Below the pieces are notes generated by a model, which was given only the letters and a program-made list of their open reading frames with translations, ran no database searches and was not told the DNA's origin. Shown here piece after piece: positions 27,711 through 36,745 of a DNA stretch of 64,000 nt. The position numbers were made by a program, and so were the translations under genes. Source of the DNA: Spirochaetales bacterium (GTDB lineage Bacteria > Spirochaetota > Spirochaetia > Sphaerochaetales > Sphaerochaetaceae); contig JAAZAT010000129.1 in the NCBI GenBank assembly GCA_012514185.1, positions 1-64,000 on the forward strand, in the 5' to 3' direction. The first letter of the stretch is position 1; each line of letters opens with the position of its first letter.

Positions 27711-28554
27711 GGGCAGCTCCTAGGACGGCACTGATGTGCCAGACGCGTTTTTCATTCTCATCCGATTCTGCAAAGATGTCTTGCTGCTGGATGCCATCTC
27801 GATAGAGCCCAACGATGTTCCATCCCCCCGCAGCCCAATGCTGTCTGCCGACCGCATCCAAAGCGGCGGTGTTGCAGCTGCTGATGGCATGCATGCGCAG
27901 ACCTTCGCAGAGGCTGGTTCCTTGGGACAATGCATCTCTGAAAGCCTTTGCATGTTTTGCAGCCTCGAAAGCGGGAAGCAGCGCATTTGCATTGGCTGAG
28001 ACGATGAACAGCACCTTGTCATCGAGATCGGTGATCTGCTTGATTACCTGGGTGTAGATGGCAAGCTGTGCTTTGTCGCAGCTTCCAGAGAGAATGGGAA
28101 GCACTGCCGTCCCGGGAAAATAGCTTTGGATGAAGGGGAGTGTCAGCTCAAAAGCCGGCTCCTCGATGAAGTAGCTGTCTTCTCTCATCACCTGGGTCTT
28201 GAACCGGGTGCAAAGCTCGGCGGCCAGCGCCGCATCGAATACATGCTCAACTCCCGCCACCCTGATGCCCTCGGCTCGGGGTGTGAACAGGAAAGCCGGT
28301 TCATGCTCGGCAAGCACTTCCTGATGCAAAGGGCCGAGGAAGACCACCTTTGAGGGTTTGAGCATCGCCACGTGTTCAAATGACCGGTGCAGAGCCTCAC
28401 AGACCCTGTCGTAGGAGGCGTGAGGGACAAGAATGGCTGTGGGCAGCGAACAGGGCTCTCCTGCAGCGGGCCTTCTTCTTGTACACTCGTCAAGTTTTGT
28501 CCTATCTTCTGGATAGAAAATCAAATGGTGCTGGGATTCAAGCATTGTCATCAT
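27697..28554 (-). CDS. MEMO1 family protein (AmmeMemoRadiSam protein B-like)
   Basis: AILVPHASYDRVCEALHRSFEHV, VVFLGPLHQEVL, VLFIVSANANALLP match the general Memo fold layout. Confidence 0.65.
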   Translation of the reverse strand: MMTMLESQHHLIFYPEDRTKLDECTRRRPAAGEPCSLPTAILVPHASYDRVCEALHRSFEHVAMLKPSKVVFLGPLHQEVLAEHEPAFLFTPRAEGIRVAGVEHVFDAALAAELCTRFKTQVMREDSYFIEEPAFELTLPFIQSYFPGTAVLPILSGSCDKAQLAIYTQVIKQITDLDDKVLFIVSANANALLPAFEAAKHAKAFRDALSQGTSLCEGLRMHAISSCNTAALDAVGRQHWAAGGWNIVGLYRDGIQQQDIFAESDENEKRVWHISAVLGAAHANQ

Positions 28555-29971
28555 CTAAAAGTAACCGTGCAAGCCTTGTTTCGTCCAGTGTTACCCGCAA
28601 GTTTTTTTCCTGGGTGGGCAGAACCAAACCGGTTTTCCCTCCCTTGGCCCTTCTCAAATGCTTGACCTGGGTGTAGTAGAGATCGGCCTTGCCCTCTTTC
28701 TTTGCCTTGCTGAACACGATGGCCAGGTTTGCGGCGTCCAAAAGGACATCAAGGGGGATGGTCTTGTTCTTGATGAACTTGATGAAGACATACCCGCCGG
28801 GAACATCGCGGGTGTGCATCCAGTAATCATTGCCCCTGACATGGTGGCGCAGCAGCTCATCGTTTTCCTTCGCATTGCGCCCGACCAACAAGGTGAACTG
28901 CCCGCTCTGGATTGTCAGGCCGGGAGTCTGGATCTTATCCTGCTGCTTGTCTTGCGAGCCTGCAAGCTCGCGTTTCATCGCCCGTATGGCTGTCTGCTGG
29001 TCAAGCCCGGGATCCAGCAACCGGCTGTAGTGCGCCTCGCATGCTTGCAGCTGTGCTTGCACCTTTCCAAACTCAGCCAGCGCATTCTCATAAGACCCTT
29101 TTGCTTTCTGATACTTTTCGTAGTAGAGAAGGATGTTCTCCCTTCCCTTGAGCTTGGGTTCGAGCTCGATGAAATGCTCGCTCCCGGACTCCCAATCCTC
29201 CAAAACTATGCTGCTCTGGTTGTCCTTCAGCAAGTGCTGGTAGGCGCTGAGCAAATCTGCGGTCAGTTTATACCGCTCATACCCTTCACTGGCTTTGAGT
29301 GTATGTGTTTGGCTTGCCAGGGTTGTTCTCAGCGTTTTCAGCTCCCGATCACGCTTGGCTTCTATCTTGCGTTGCAGCTCTTGGAAGGTAAGCTCATTGC
29401 TTTGGTTGCCATACTCTTGTTCGATCTGGCGGTTGAAGGAGCTGTCGGTACGGCTTCGGATGACAAACCGATCATCCTCTTCATCCTTTGGCGGGGGCGG
29501 GATGAAGGGCAGGCCGCTCTGCTCCCCTCTTGCGGGTCGGCGGTAGAGCAGTTCGAGGATGATGTTCTGTTCATCGGTGATGATGATGTTGGCACCGGGG
29601 CCGCTGTAGAAACGCAGGTACACATACAACAGGGTGCCATGATTATCCAACGTGAGTCGGACCAAGCGGTCATGGCTTATCTGGGAGGCCTCCAGGACTT
29701 TGGAACCTTCTACATTGGCCCTGAGAAATTGGATGAAGCGCTGCAGCTTTGCAGTTTTCCCCTGTTGGACGACACTCAGGGCCTCGCTTGCCAGATGAAG
29801 ACGGGAAAAAGGGGTTCCGAGTTCCGTATACAGCGTCCATCGTCCGGCTTGAGGATGGTAGAAGTTCCAGCTCATCGAGTGAAAATCATGCTGGATGGTT
29901 TGCTGCAAGGAACTTCCGACCAAGGGAAGTTCTTCAAGAATGAGTGCTATTTCACGCCAGTTGAGACTCAT
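28538..29971 (-). CDS. NFACT/RqcH-like RNA-binding protein (FbpA/DUF814)
   Basis: C-terminal FTLLVGRNAKENDELLRHHVRGNDYWMHTRDVPGGYVFIKF and YYTQVKHLRRAKGGKTGLVLPTQEKNLRV are NFACT-R hallmarks. Confidence 0.9.
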   Translation of the reverse strand: MSLNWREIALILEELPLVGSSLQQTIQHDFHSMSWNFYHPQAGRWTLYTELGTPFSRLHLASEALSVVQQGKTAKLQRFIQFLRANVEGSKVLEASQISHDRLVRLTLDNHGTLLYVYLRFYSGPGANIIITDEQNIILELLYRRPARGEQSGLPFIPPPPKDEEDDRFVIRSRTDSSFNRQIEQEYGNQSNELTFQELQRKIEAKRDRELKTLRTTLASQTHTLKASEGYERYKLTADLLSAYQHLLKDNQSSIVLEDWESGSEHFIELEPKLKGRENILLYYEKYQKAKGSYENALAEFGKVQAQLQACEAHYSRLLDPGLDQQTAIRAMKRELAGSQDKQQDKIQTPGLTIQSGQFTLLVGRNAKENDELLRHHVRGNDYWMHTRDVPGGYVFIKFIKNKTIPLDVLLDAANLAIVFSKAKKEGKADLYYTQVKHLRRAKGGKTGLVLPTQEKNLRVTLDETRLARLLLDDDNA

Positions 29972-31319
29972 AGGCACTCCGCATCTGTTCAAAGGCAGCT
30001 TTCACCCCGCCGGCGAGATAAAACGATCCGCACACAAGAACGGCATCGGAATCATGAGTCATGCTGTATGCAGTCTTGAGAGCTTGGATGTTGTCTTCGA
30101 TCAATAGAATCCGATAGGGTTGCGTCCGTTCCGCGGCAAGGGCATTGAACAACGCAAATAGGCTCGCGATGTCACTTTTTTTATAGGTGCCCGGCCGGCT
30201 GATGATGATCTGCTGGAAATGGTCGAGCACAAGATTGGCCATATGCCGGTGGTCCTTGTCCTCCAGAGCCCCATAGATGATGGTGTTCTTACTGGAAGAA
30301 CCATGCAACGAGGCAAAACTCTGAAGCAGGGCTTGCAAGGAGTGGGTGGTGTGGGCTCCATCGACATAGAGGCAAGGTTTGGTGGACAGCTGTTGGAACC
30401 GCCCGGGAATCTGGTTCTTTTCGATTGCCGGTAGAACGTTCTCATTATAGAGCCCCAGTGTTCTCAGAACAAGCAGGGCGAGGGCACTGTTCTGGGCTTG
30501 CACGCTGCCGCGCATCGCAAGCCGCAACTCTTCCTCTTTCCCGTTTTTCCATCGATACCGGACAAGTTCTCCTTCGGTGGTGGTTTTGCTGGAAAGTGAA
30601 GCAATGGCATCGTCAAGCCGATAGGTTGCACTCTTTTGTACGAGTGCCTCGGCTAAAAACACCGACATGGCTTCCTGTTCTTCGAAGCCGATGAAGGTGG
30701 GGACACCTTCCTTAATGATCTTGCTTTTTTCTGCAGCAATTTTTGCAATGGTATCGCCAAGAATTTTCGTATGTTCAAGTTCGATGGGGCAGAGTACGCA
30801 TGCCTCGGGAACGATGGTGTTGGTTGCATCCAGTCGCCCGCCCAGACCGGTTTCGATGACCGCCCATTCGCAGCCGCTGTTCTTGAAGAGCAGGTAGGCA
30901 TAGGCGGTATACAGCTCGAAGGTCGTTGGATCTGTTTCACCCCACTGGTCGCTGAAGTGGAAGCCTTGCAGTTGGGTTTGGAGCTCTTTTCCCGTCTGGA
31001 CCAGCAACTCATCGCAAAAGAATGTTCCGCTGAGGCTGAAACGTTCGCGGTAGTCGATCAGATGGGGGGAGAGGTAGAGACCGGTTTTATACCCTAGGGC
31101 GGTGAGAGCGCTGGCAATATAGCTGGCTGTTGAACCCTTGCCCTTTGAACCGGCCAGATGAATTTTCTTGAATGACAGCTCGGGATTGCCCAGATAGGCG
31201 AGCAGAGCCTTCATCCGGTCCAAGCGGTACGTTCTGGTTGTATAATGTGTTGTCTGCTTCTCAAGATTGGTGAAACTCTCCATGAAACGGACAACATCGT
31301 CAAAGCACGAAATTACCAT
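29952..31319 (-). CDS. folC: Folylpolyglutamate synthase/dihydrofolate synthase
   Basis: IHLAGSKGKGSTASYIASAL, TGLYLSPHLIDYRERF, ETGLGGRLDATN, DGAHTTHSLQALL. Confidence 0.93.
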   Translation of the reverse strand: MVISCFDDVVRFMESFTNLEKQTTHYTTRTYRLDRMKALLAYLGNPELSFKKIHLAGSKGKGSTASYIASALTALGYKTGLYLSPHLIDYRERFSLSGTFFCDELLVQTGKELQTQLQGFHFSDQWGETDPTTFELYTAYAYLLFKNSGCEWAVIETGLGGRLDATNTIVPEACVLCPIELEHTKILGDTIAKIAAEKSKIIKEGVPTFIGFEEQEAMSVFLAEALVQKSATYRLDDAIASLSSKTTTEGELVRYRWKNGKEEELRLAMRGSVQAQNSALALLVLRTLGLYNENVLPAIEKNQIPGRFQQLSTKPCLYVDGAHTTHSLQALLQSFASLHGSSSKNTIIYGALEDKDHRHMANLVLDHFQQIIISRPGTYKKSDIASLFALFNALAAERTQPYRILLIEDNIQALKTAYSMTHDSDAVLVCGSFYLAGGVKAAFEQMRSAYESQLA

Positions 31320-31573
31320 GTAGTAGATACCTCGTCGTAAACTGTAGACGCAACGCCTGTTTTGGTCAACGCAACGCTTGCTCGATTCGCACGTTCTCTT
31401 GCGTCCTGCCAATATCGCCGTCGGCGATATGCTTGAGCAGCATCCTGCAGGCAGAATGGGTATGCATGAGCTTTTTCAACGTAGGAAGGATGCTTTTCTA
31501 TTGCATGGATATACAGATGCACATTGCCGGCAGGTTGAGCATTACACAATGACGCATAGTGACTTTCTGTCAT
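31313..31573 (-). CDS. Possible small ORF (86 aa) overlapping the folC start
   Basis: MTESHYASLCNAQPAG...STVYDEVSTTW*; its TAA overlaps the folC ATG (ATGGTAA); fills a 326-bp gap. No recognised family. Confidence 0.35.
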   Translation of the reverse strand: MTESHYASLCNAQPAGNVHLYIHAIEKHPSYVEKAHAYPFCLQDAAQAYRRRRYWQDARERANRASVALTKTGVASTVYDEVSTTW

Positions 31574-31645
31574 GATAATCTTGATTTCTCTGATTCTTCT
31601 GCTTATAGTAGAGTAAGTTGGATTGTAATAGCGAGGAGATGGAAT

Positions 31646-33385
31646 ATGGCACAGCAGAAACTTGCACCCAAACCTTGGGATTTTTTGGATGAATATCGCG
31701 GTACGGCTTTCCAGGGCCAATGGCCTACTATCGTAGAAATGTTCGAGATATCGGTACGTCGCTATCCGGACAATAAGTGTTTCACCGCCTTTGTTCCCAA
31801 AAAGGAGACCTTAAGCTATACCGAGGTGCATCAGCATGTAGTGAAGGTGGCAAACTATCTCGCATCCAAAAAAGTCGGCAAGGGCGCCAAGGTTGCCGTT
31901 TCCGGCAAGAACAGTCCTGAGTGGGCGATTGCATATCTGGGCATTCTCTTTTGCGGGGCGATTGTTGTCCCGCTCGACAGTACCTTGAGCAATAAGGACA
32001 TGGGCAAGCTGATGGATTTTGCCGGGGTGAAAATCCTGTTTGCCGATCCTGAGCGGCTTGAGAATTTCGATAGCGAAAACAAGCTTGGGTTGACTGACAA
32101 GATCAGCCTGGAGCCTTCCAAGGAGTTCCCGTTTGTCATGGACCTGGACGGCAAGGAAGTGAAGCGGGACAAGGCAGACAGTGAGGATACCGCGGCAATT
32201 CTCTTTACCAGCGGAACGACCGGCACCCCCAAAGGGGTCATGCTCAGCCACCGCAACATGGTCAGTGACTGTTATCTGGCCCAGGGCAATATGAACCTGT
32301 ATCCCACTGATGTCTTCTATGCCATTCTCCCCATTCATCATGCGTATACCATGATGGCGGTTTTCTTTGAGGCTATCAGCGTGGGAGCTTCCATCGTCTT
32401 CGGGAAGAAATTGATCATCAGCCAGGTGCTCAAGGAGCTGAAGGAAGGAGAGGTCACGATGTTCCTCGCCGTTCCCATGCTGTTCAACAAGATGATCGCG
32501 GCCCTGATGAACGGGGTGCGGGAGAAGGGTATTGTCCTGTATGGCATCATCCGGTTTTTGATGAGTGTTTCCGGCCTGCTGAAGAAAATATTCAAAGTCA
32601 ACGTGGGTAAGAAGATGTTCGGCTTCCTGCTCAAGAAACTTTCGCTGGACAAGAACCGTATCTGCATCAGCGGCGGCGGTCCTCTGCCGGCAAGCACGTT
32701 CAAGATGTTCAATCAGCTGGGGATCGACTTTGTGCAGGGCTACGGCCTGACCGAGACCAGCCCCATCACCCACCTCAATCCGGTGGAGGCGTACATCGAG
32801 ACATCGGTCGGCAAGAAGGTCCCGCAGGTCGAGGTCAAGATTGTGAATCCCGACAGTGACGGGAACGGCATCATCCATATCAAGGGACCCATGGTCATGC
32901 AGGGCTACTACAACAATCCCGAGGCTACTGCGGAAGTCCTTGAGGATGGTTGGCTGAATACCGGTGATGTCGGCCATCAGGATGCCGGCGGGTACCTGTA
33001 TCTGACCGGTCGCGCCAAGAACATCATTGTTACCGACGGGGGCAAGAATGTCTTCCCTGAGGAGATCGAGGATCACTTCCAGCTGTATAATGAAATCGAT
33101 ACGATTTGCGTGCTCGGGTATTTGACCGACAAGAAGACAAAGAGCGAAGGCATCCGCGCCCTGGTCTATCCTGCCCAGAAGTGGGCCGACGAGATGGCCA
33201 AGCAGCACGGTGACCAGGCAAAGAAGAAAATCGAGGAGCGCATCAACCAGATCATCGGCGAGGTGAACAAGGAGTTGCAGTCCTACAAGAAAATTACCCG
33301 GGTGACCGTCGTCGATGAGCCGCTTGAAATGACGAGTACTAAAAAAGTAAAGCGCTTCGTAGTTGCCCAAAAGTACAAGGACTGA
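31646..33385 (+). CDS. AMP-dependent long-chain fatty-acid--CoA ligase (paralogue 1)
   Basis: AAILFTSGTTGTPKGVMLSHRN, QGYGLTETSPITHLNP, GWLNTGDVGHQDAGGYLYLTGRAKNIIVTDGGKNVFPEEIE. Confidence 0.93.
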   Translation: MAQQKLAPKPWDFLDEYRGTAFQGQWPTIVEMFEISVRRYPDNKCFTAFVPKKETLSYTEVHQHVVKVANYLASKKVGKGAKVAVSGKNSPEWAIAYLGILFCGAIVVPLDSTLSNKDMGKLMDFAGVKILFADPERLENFDSENKLGLTDKISLEPSKEFPFVMDLDGKEVKRDKADSEDTAAILFTSGTTGTPKGVMLSHRNMVSDCYLAQGNMNLYPTDVFYAILPIHHAYTMMAVFFEAISVGASIVFGKKLIISQVLKELKEGEVTMFLAVPMLFNKMIAALMNGVREKGIVLYGIIRFLMSVSGLLKKIFKVNVGKKMFGFLLKKLSLDKNRICISGGGPLPASTFKMFNQLGIDFVQGYGLTETSPITHLNPVEAYIETSVGKKVPQVEVKIVNPDSDGNGIIHIKGPMVMQGYYNNPEATAEVLEDGWLNTGDVGHQDAGGYLYLTGRAKNIIVTDGGKNVFPEEIEDHFQLYNEIDTICVLGYLTDKKTKSEGIRALVYPAQKWADEMAKQHGDQAKKKIEERINQIIGEVNKELQSYKKITRVTVVDEPLEMTSTKKVKRFVVAQKYKD

Positions 33386-33399
33386 GTATAGTACCAACC

Positions 33400-33705
33400 A
33401 TGAACAGCAGTGTACGAAGTTTTCTGAAAGCTCAGGCTCACTCTCTCAAGCCGATCGTCATGGTCGGCAAGAGTGGGTTGGAAGAGCGGGTGGTGGCAGC
33501 CATGAACGATGCCTTGGGCAGTCATGAGTTGGTCAAAGTAAAGTTTCAAGCCTTCAAGGATGAGATACGTCCTCTTGCAGAGGAGCTGGCGGTGAAGACC
33601 GGAAGTGAGCTGGTCAGCATTATAGGTTTCATTGCCACCTTGTATCGAGAGAGCGAGGACCATTTGATTCACATTCCCAAGGATCTGCTGAAAAAAGGCG
33701 AGTAG
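33400..33705 (+). CDS. yhbY: YhbY family RNA-binding protein (CRS1-YhbY/CRM domain)
   Basis: FLKAQAHSLKPIVMVGKSGLEERVVAAMNDALGSHELVKVKF. Confidence 0.93.
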   Translation: MNSSVRSFLKAQAHSLKPIVMVGKSGLEERVVAAMNDALGSHELVKVKFQAFKDEIRPLAEELAVKTGSELVSIIGFIATLYRESEDHLIHIPKDLLKKGE

Positions 33706-33728
33706 GGAAAAGGTTGGGACTAAATTGA

Positions 33729-33760
33729 GGCATCAGGGTGGAAGCTCTGGTGCCTTTTTC
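33729..33760 (+). terminator. Rho-independent terminator after yhbY
   Basis: GGCATCAG-N10-CTGGTGCC followed by TTTTTC. Confidence 0.75.
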
Positions 33761-33878
33761 TTGTCTTGATGCAACGCAGGCCCGCCGTCCAACGGAGGCA
33801 GGGCCTGCAGAGAGAAAATCCACCAGAAGGTGTACTCAATTCATAGCACGAACGGTCTCTTCACACAATATATTTTCT

Positions 33879-35354
33879 CTATTCTCCTCGATAACAGTTC
33901 AGGTTGAGCGCTTCACAAAGTTGTACCAGGATGGGCCGCATTGCCAGGATTCTCTCTGCTTCCTGGGGCCTCCATACTTGCTGGGCCAACAACATCAGTC
34001 GGGGGAACAGAAGGTACTCGGCCTGACGGGAGGTTGTGATCTGTTCAGTCCACAGATTCCCCTGTGCGCCCAGCACTTGCTCTTTTGCCTGCTCTTGCAT
34101 GGAATCGGGGACGCATGAGAAATGAGATACCTGATTGAGCGTACTGACACCAAGATTTCCCATTTCCTCCTCACTGTCAGCGTGCTTGTAATCAAAGTAA
34201 CAACCAGCTGTATTGGGGCACATGATTACTTGATGCCCACGCTTGCTTGCCTCAAGCCCTCCTTCGGGACCACGCCAGGACATGACGATCAGATCTTTGG
34301 GTAGTCCGAGATGCTCGGTTCCTTCGAGCACTTCGTCCCAGCCGATGGGGCGCTTGCCTGCCTTATGCACCATTTCGCATACCTTGCTCGTCATCCAGCT
34401 CTGCAAAAAGCGTGCATCGGTCAAACCCAACTGCCTCATGCGATCTTGGCAGCGGGGGCACTCCTGCCATGCTGTATGCGGGCACTCATCACCGCCGATA
34501 TGGATATAGGGAGAGCTGAAAAGCTCGGCAATTTGGGTGATGGCATCGCTGAGAAATTCGAGAAGCTCGTTGCTTCCTGCACACATGACATCATCGAAAA
34601 TACCCCAACGGTCTTGCGTCTCATACGGGCCGCCGGTACATCCGAACTCAGGATAGGCTGCAAGCAGGGCAGAGGCATGGCCGGGTGTCTCAATTTCAGG
34701 AACCACCAGTACATGCCTTGCATGGGCATATGCTTGAAGATCGAGGATTTCCTCTTTGCTGTACAATCGGCCGTAGGTCCTGTTGTCGGTGTATTGCAAT
34801 TCCGTGCGCCTGGCGGCGATGCTTGCAAGCTTCGGCCATCCGTCGAGCGGGATGCGCCACCCTTGGTCGTCGGTAAGGTGCCAATGGAAGCGATTAAGAT
34901 GGAACAGCGAAGCAATATCGATGAGTTTTTTCAAAAAGGCGATGGAAAACTGATGCCTGCTGCAGTCAATCATGAAGCCGCGCCATACAAAATCAGGGCT
35001 GTCCTCCACCTTGCAGCAGGGCAGCTGGTTGCCGGTAAGCAGGGCAAGTTTACGGATGGTGCCCAGGCCCCTGAAAGCCCCTTCGTCGGTACTGGCCTTG
35101 ATGACTATCTGAACCTTGCTGATGGTCAGGATGTAGGCTTCCTGCTCCATACCTGCCTGGAATTTGAAGAGTATGTCCTCTCCGCCTGCCTTGCATCCAA
35201 AGACTTCAAGCGCCAGTTGGTGGGTTGTTTCGAACCCCTTCTCAGCAGCGATGGCGATGCGCGGATGTAGACGGAAGAAGCCCTCACGGTCCTCAATGAA
35301 CCTGGGAATGGGAACCAGCAGCTCGCTTGCTTTATACGTATGATGTGTATACAT
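33879..35354 (-). CDS. GH20 beta-N-acetylhexosaminidase
   Basis: WRGFMIDCSRHQFSIAFLKKLIDIASLFHLNRFHWHLTDDQGWRIPLDG; catalytic YIHIGGDECPHTAW; likely start ATG 35354. Confidence 0.93.
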   Translation of the reverse strand: MYTHHTYKASELLVPIPRFIEDREGFFRLHPRIAIAAEKGFETTHQLALEVFGCKAGGEDILFKFQAGMEQEAYILTISKVQIVIKASTDEGAFRGLGTIRKLALLTGNQLPCCKVEDSPDFVWRGFMIDCSRHQFSIAFLKKLIDIASLFHLNRFHWHLTDDQGWRIPLDGWPKLASIAARRTELQYTDNRTYGRLYSKEEILDLQAYAHARHVLVVPEIETPGHASALLAAYPEFGCTGGPYETQDRWGIFDDVMCAGSNELLEFLSDAITQIAELFSSPYIHIGGDECPHTAWQECPRCQDRMRQLGLTDARFLQSWMTSKVCEMVHKAGKRPIGWDEVLEGTEHLGLPKDLIVMSWRGPEGGLEASKRGHQVIMCPNTAGCYFDYKHADSEEEMGNLGVSTLNQVSHFSCVPDSMQEQAKEQVLGAQGNLWTEQITTSRQAEYLLFPRLMLLAQQVWRPQEAERILAMRPILVQLCEALNLNCYRGE

Positions 35355-35388
35355 GGATTCTTGGTAGCACGGCTTTGCCTGCAAGTCA

Positions 35389-35409
35389 AGTTCAAACGTT
35401 GTACAAACT
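35389..35409. promoter_or_regulatory. Candidate ROK operator 1: AGTTCAAACGTTGTACAAACT
   Basis: Reverse complement AGTTTGTACAACGTTTGAACT closely matches the operator at 38544; lies between GH20 and ROK genes. Confidence 0.6.
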
Positions 35410-35425
35410 GGTCGGAAAAATCTGC

Positions 35426-35454
35426 TTGACAGGTGGTCCGGTGGGTGGTAGGCT
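35426..35454 (+). promoter_or_regulatory. Promoter of ROK gene: TTGACA-N17-TAGGCT
   Basis: TTGACA 35426-35431; TAGGCT 35449-35454. Confidence 0.6.
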
Positions 35455-35478
35455 TTGTTTGTACAGAGAGCGAACAAA
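35454..35478. promoter_or_regulatory. Candidate ROK operator 2: TTTGTTTGTACAGAGAGCGAACAAA
   Basis: Imperfect palindrome with the same half-site layout as operators 1 and 3; starts at the last base of the -10. Confidence 0.6.
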
Positions 35479-35536
35479 CCAATGGAAGAGCTTTTCACAC
35501 CAGAACCGAGGTCCTAGACCAAGTATACCGAGGCTT

Positions 35537-36745
35537 ATGAGAATCAACAACAACAATTTCCAGAAGAATGCCAATACCTCGCTGGTTGCCCAGCTTATCT
35601 GGAAGAGTCCGGGGATCAGCAGGGTTGACATCGCACGGGAGCTCAATCTCTACCGTTCGACAGTAACCAACATTATTTCGGCCCTCATCGACGATGAAGT
35701 CGTCTATGAAGGGGAGGAAGGAAGCGGTATGAGCAGGGGAGGCCGCAAGCCGATCATCCTTAGGCTCAACGATAAGTTCGGGTGTGTGGCAGGCTTCGAT
35801 ATCCAGCCGTCCCACTATCGTGCCGTCATTCTCGATATCACCGGAAGCCTTCTTTTTCAGGACAAGGGGAAACTGCCTGAAGTGGATTTTGACGGCATCA
35901 TCAACTTTTTGATGGATATCATCCTGAAGCAAGTCGACAAGCTCGGCATTCCCCTGCTGGCGGTGGTGGCGGGCATTCCCGGCATCGTGGATGCAGAGAA
36001 CGGGGTGATCATCTATGCAGAGCCGTTTGATCTGAGGAATTATGATTTTTACTCCTTCTTCACAAAGAACTATGACGTATTGGTTTTTGTTGAAAATGAC
36101 GCCAACTGCACTGCATGGCTGGAAATGACCATCAACCGCAATGTGAATCTGGGTGATTTCATGTGCATGATCGCCGACTATCATGAGGGAAGCTATCAAT
36201 TCGGCGACCGGGCCGGCATCGGTGTGGGCATCGGTCTTTCCATAGGCGGCAAGGTGTATCATGGGTCCCACCACAGCAGCGGTGAAATCTGCACCTTGAG
36301 TTGGCGGGGGCACAATATCGGCCAGACTGGATTGCCCGAGGACCTGCTGATCCGCTCCGTGCATGACGAAGAAGCTTGGAGGACATGGATGATCGATCTT
36401 TTCAGTTCACTTGTCCCGGTTATCTCCGTTTTCGATCCCAGGGTTTTCTTCATTCACGGCAAGCCCTTCTCGGACGAACAGAAGATCAGGGACTTGCTCG
36501 GTGATGCCTGCCCGCAGTTTTTGGATGTCTTGAAAAAGGTCAATTGCAAGTTGATTTTCGACACCCAGGACGAGTCCGTGGTTGCAAAAGGGGCTGCCAT
36601 GATGTTCCTGCAAAAACTCTTTGCAGTCCCCGAGCTGTCTGAAATCGAAAGCCGAACCCATTTTGACTGGGAGGATGTGGTCGCCCAGGCATATCCGATG
36701 AAGAAGACGTACAGGAAACCCCGGTTGGAGGTTGTGCATGCCTAA
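35537..36745 (+). CDS. ROK family transcriptional regulator (NagC/XylR type)
   Basis: N-terminal wHTH (NTSLVAQLIWKSPGISRVDIARELNLYRSTVTNIISAL) plus ROK domain (GIGVGIGLSIGGKVYHGSHHSSGEI). Confidence 0.93.
   Translation: MRINNNNFQKNANTSLVAQLIWKSPGISRVDIARELNLYRSTVTNIISALIDDEVVYEGEEGSGMSRGGRKPIILRLNDKFGCVAGFDIQPSHYRAVILDITGSLLFQDKGKLPEVDFDGIINFLMDIILKQVDKLGIPLLAVVAGIPGIVDAENGVIIYAEPFDLRNYDFYSFFTKNYDVLVFVENDANCTAWLEMTINRNVNLGDFMCMIADYHEGSYQFGDRAGIGVGIGLSIGGKVYHGSHHSSGEICTLSWRGHNIGQTGLPEDLLIRSVHDEEAWRTWMIDLFSSLVPVISVFDPRVFFIHGKPFSDEQKIRDLLGDACPQFLDVLKKVNCKLIFDTQDESVVAKGAAMMFLQKLFAVPELSEIESRTHFDWEDVVAQAYPMKKTYRKPRLEVVHA

Noticed and set aside
28658-30079. 473-aa plus-strand ORF
   Set aside because: Lies opposite the well-supported NFACT gene; long antisense shadow ORF with no recognisable domain.
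31811-33397. 528-aa minus-strand ORF
   Set aside because: Complete antisense shadow of the acyl-CoA ligase; His/Asp-rich composition typical of a reverse-frame artefact.
34311-35270. 319-aa plus-strand ORF
   Set aside because: Antisense to GH20, whose catalytic GGDE motif is intact.
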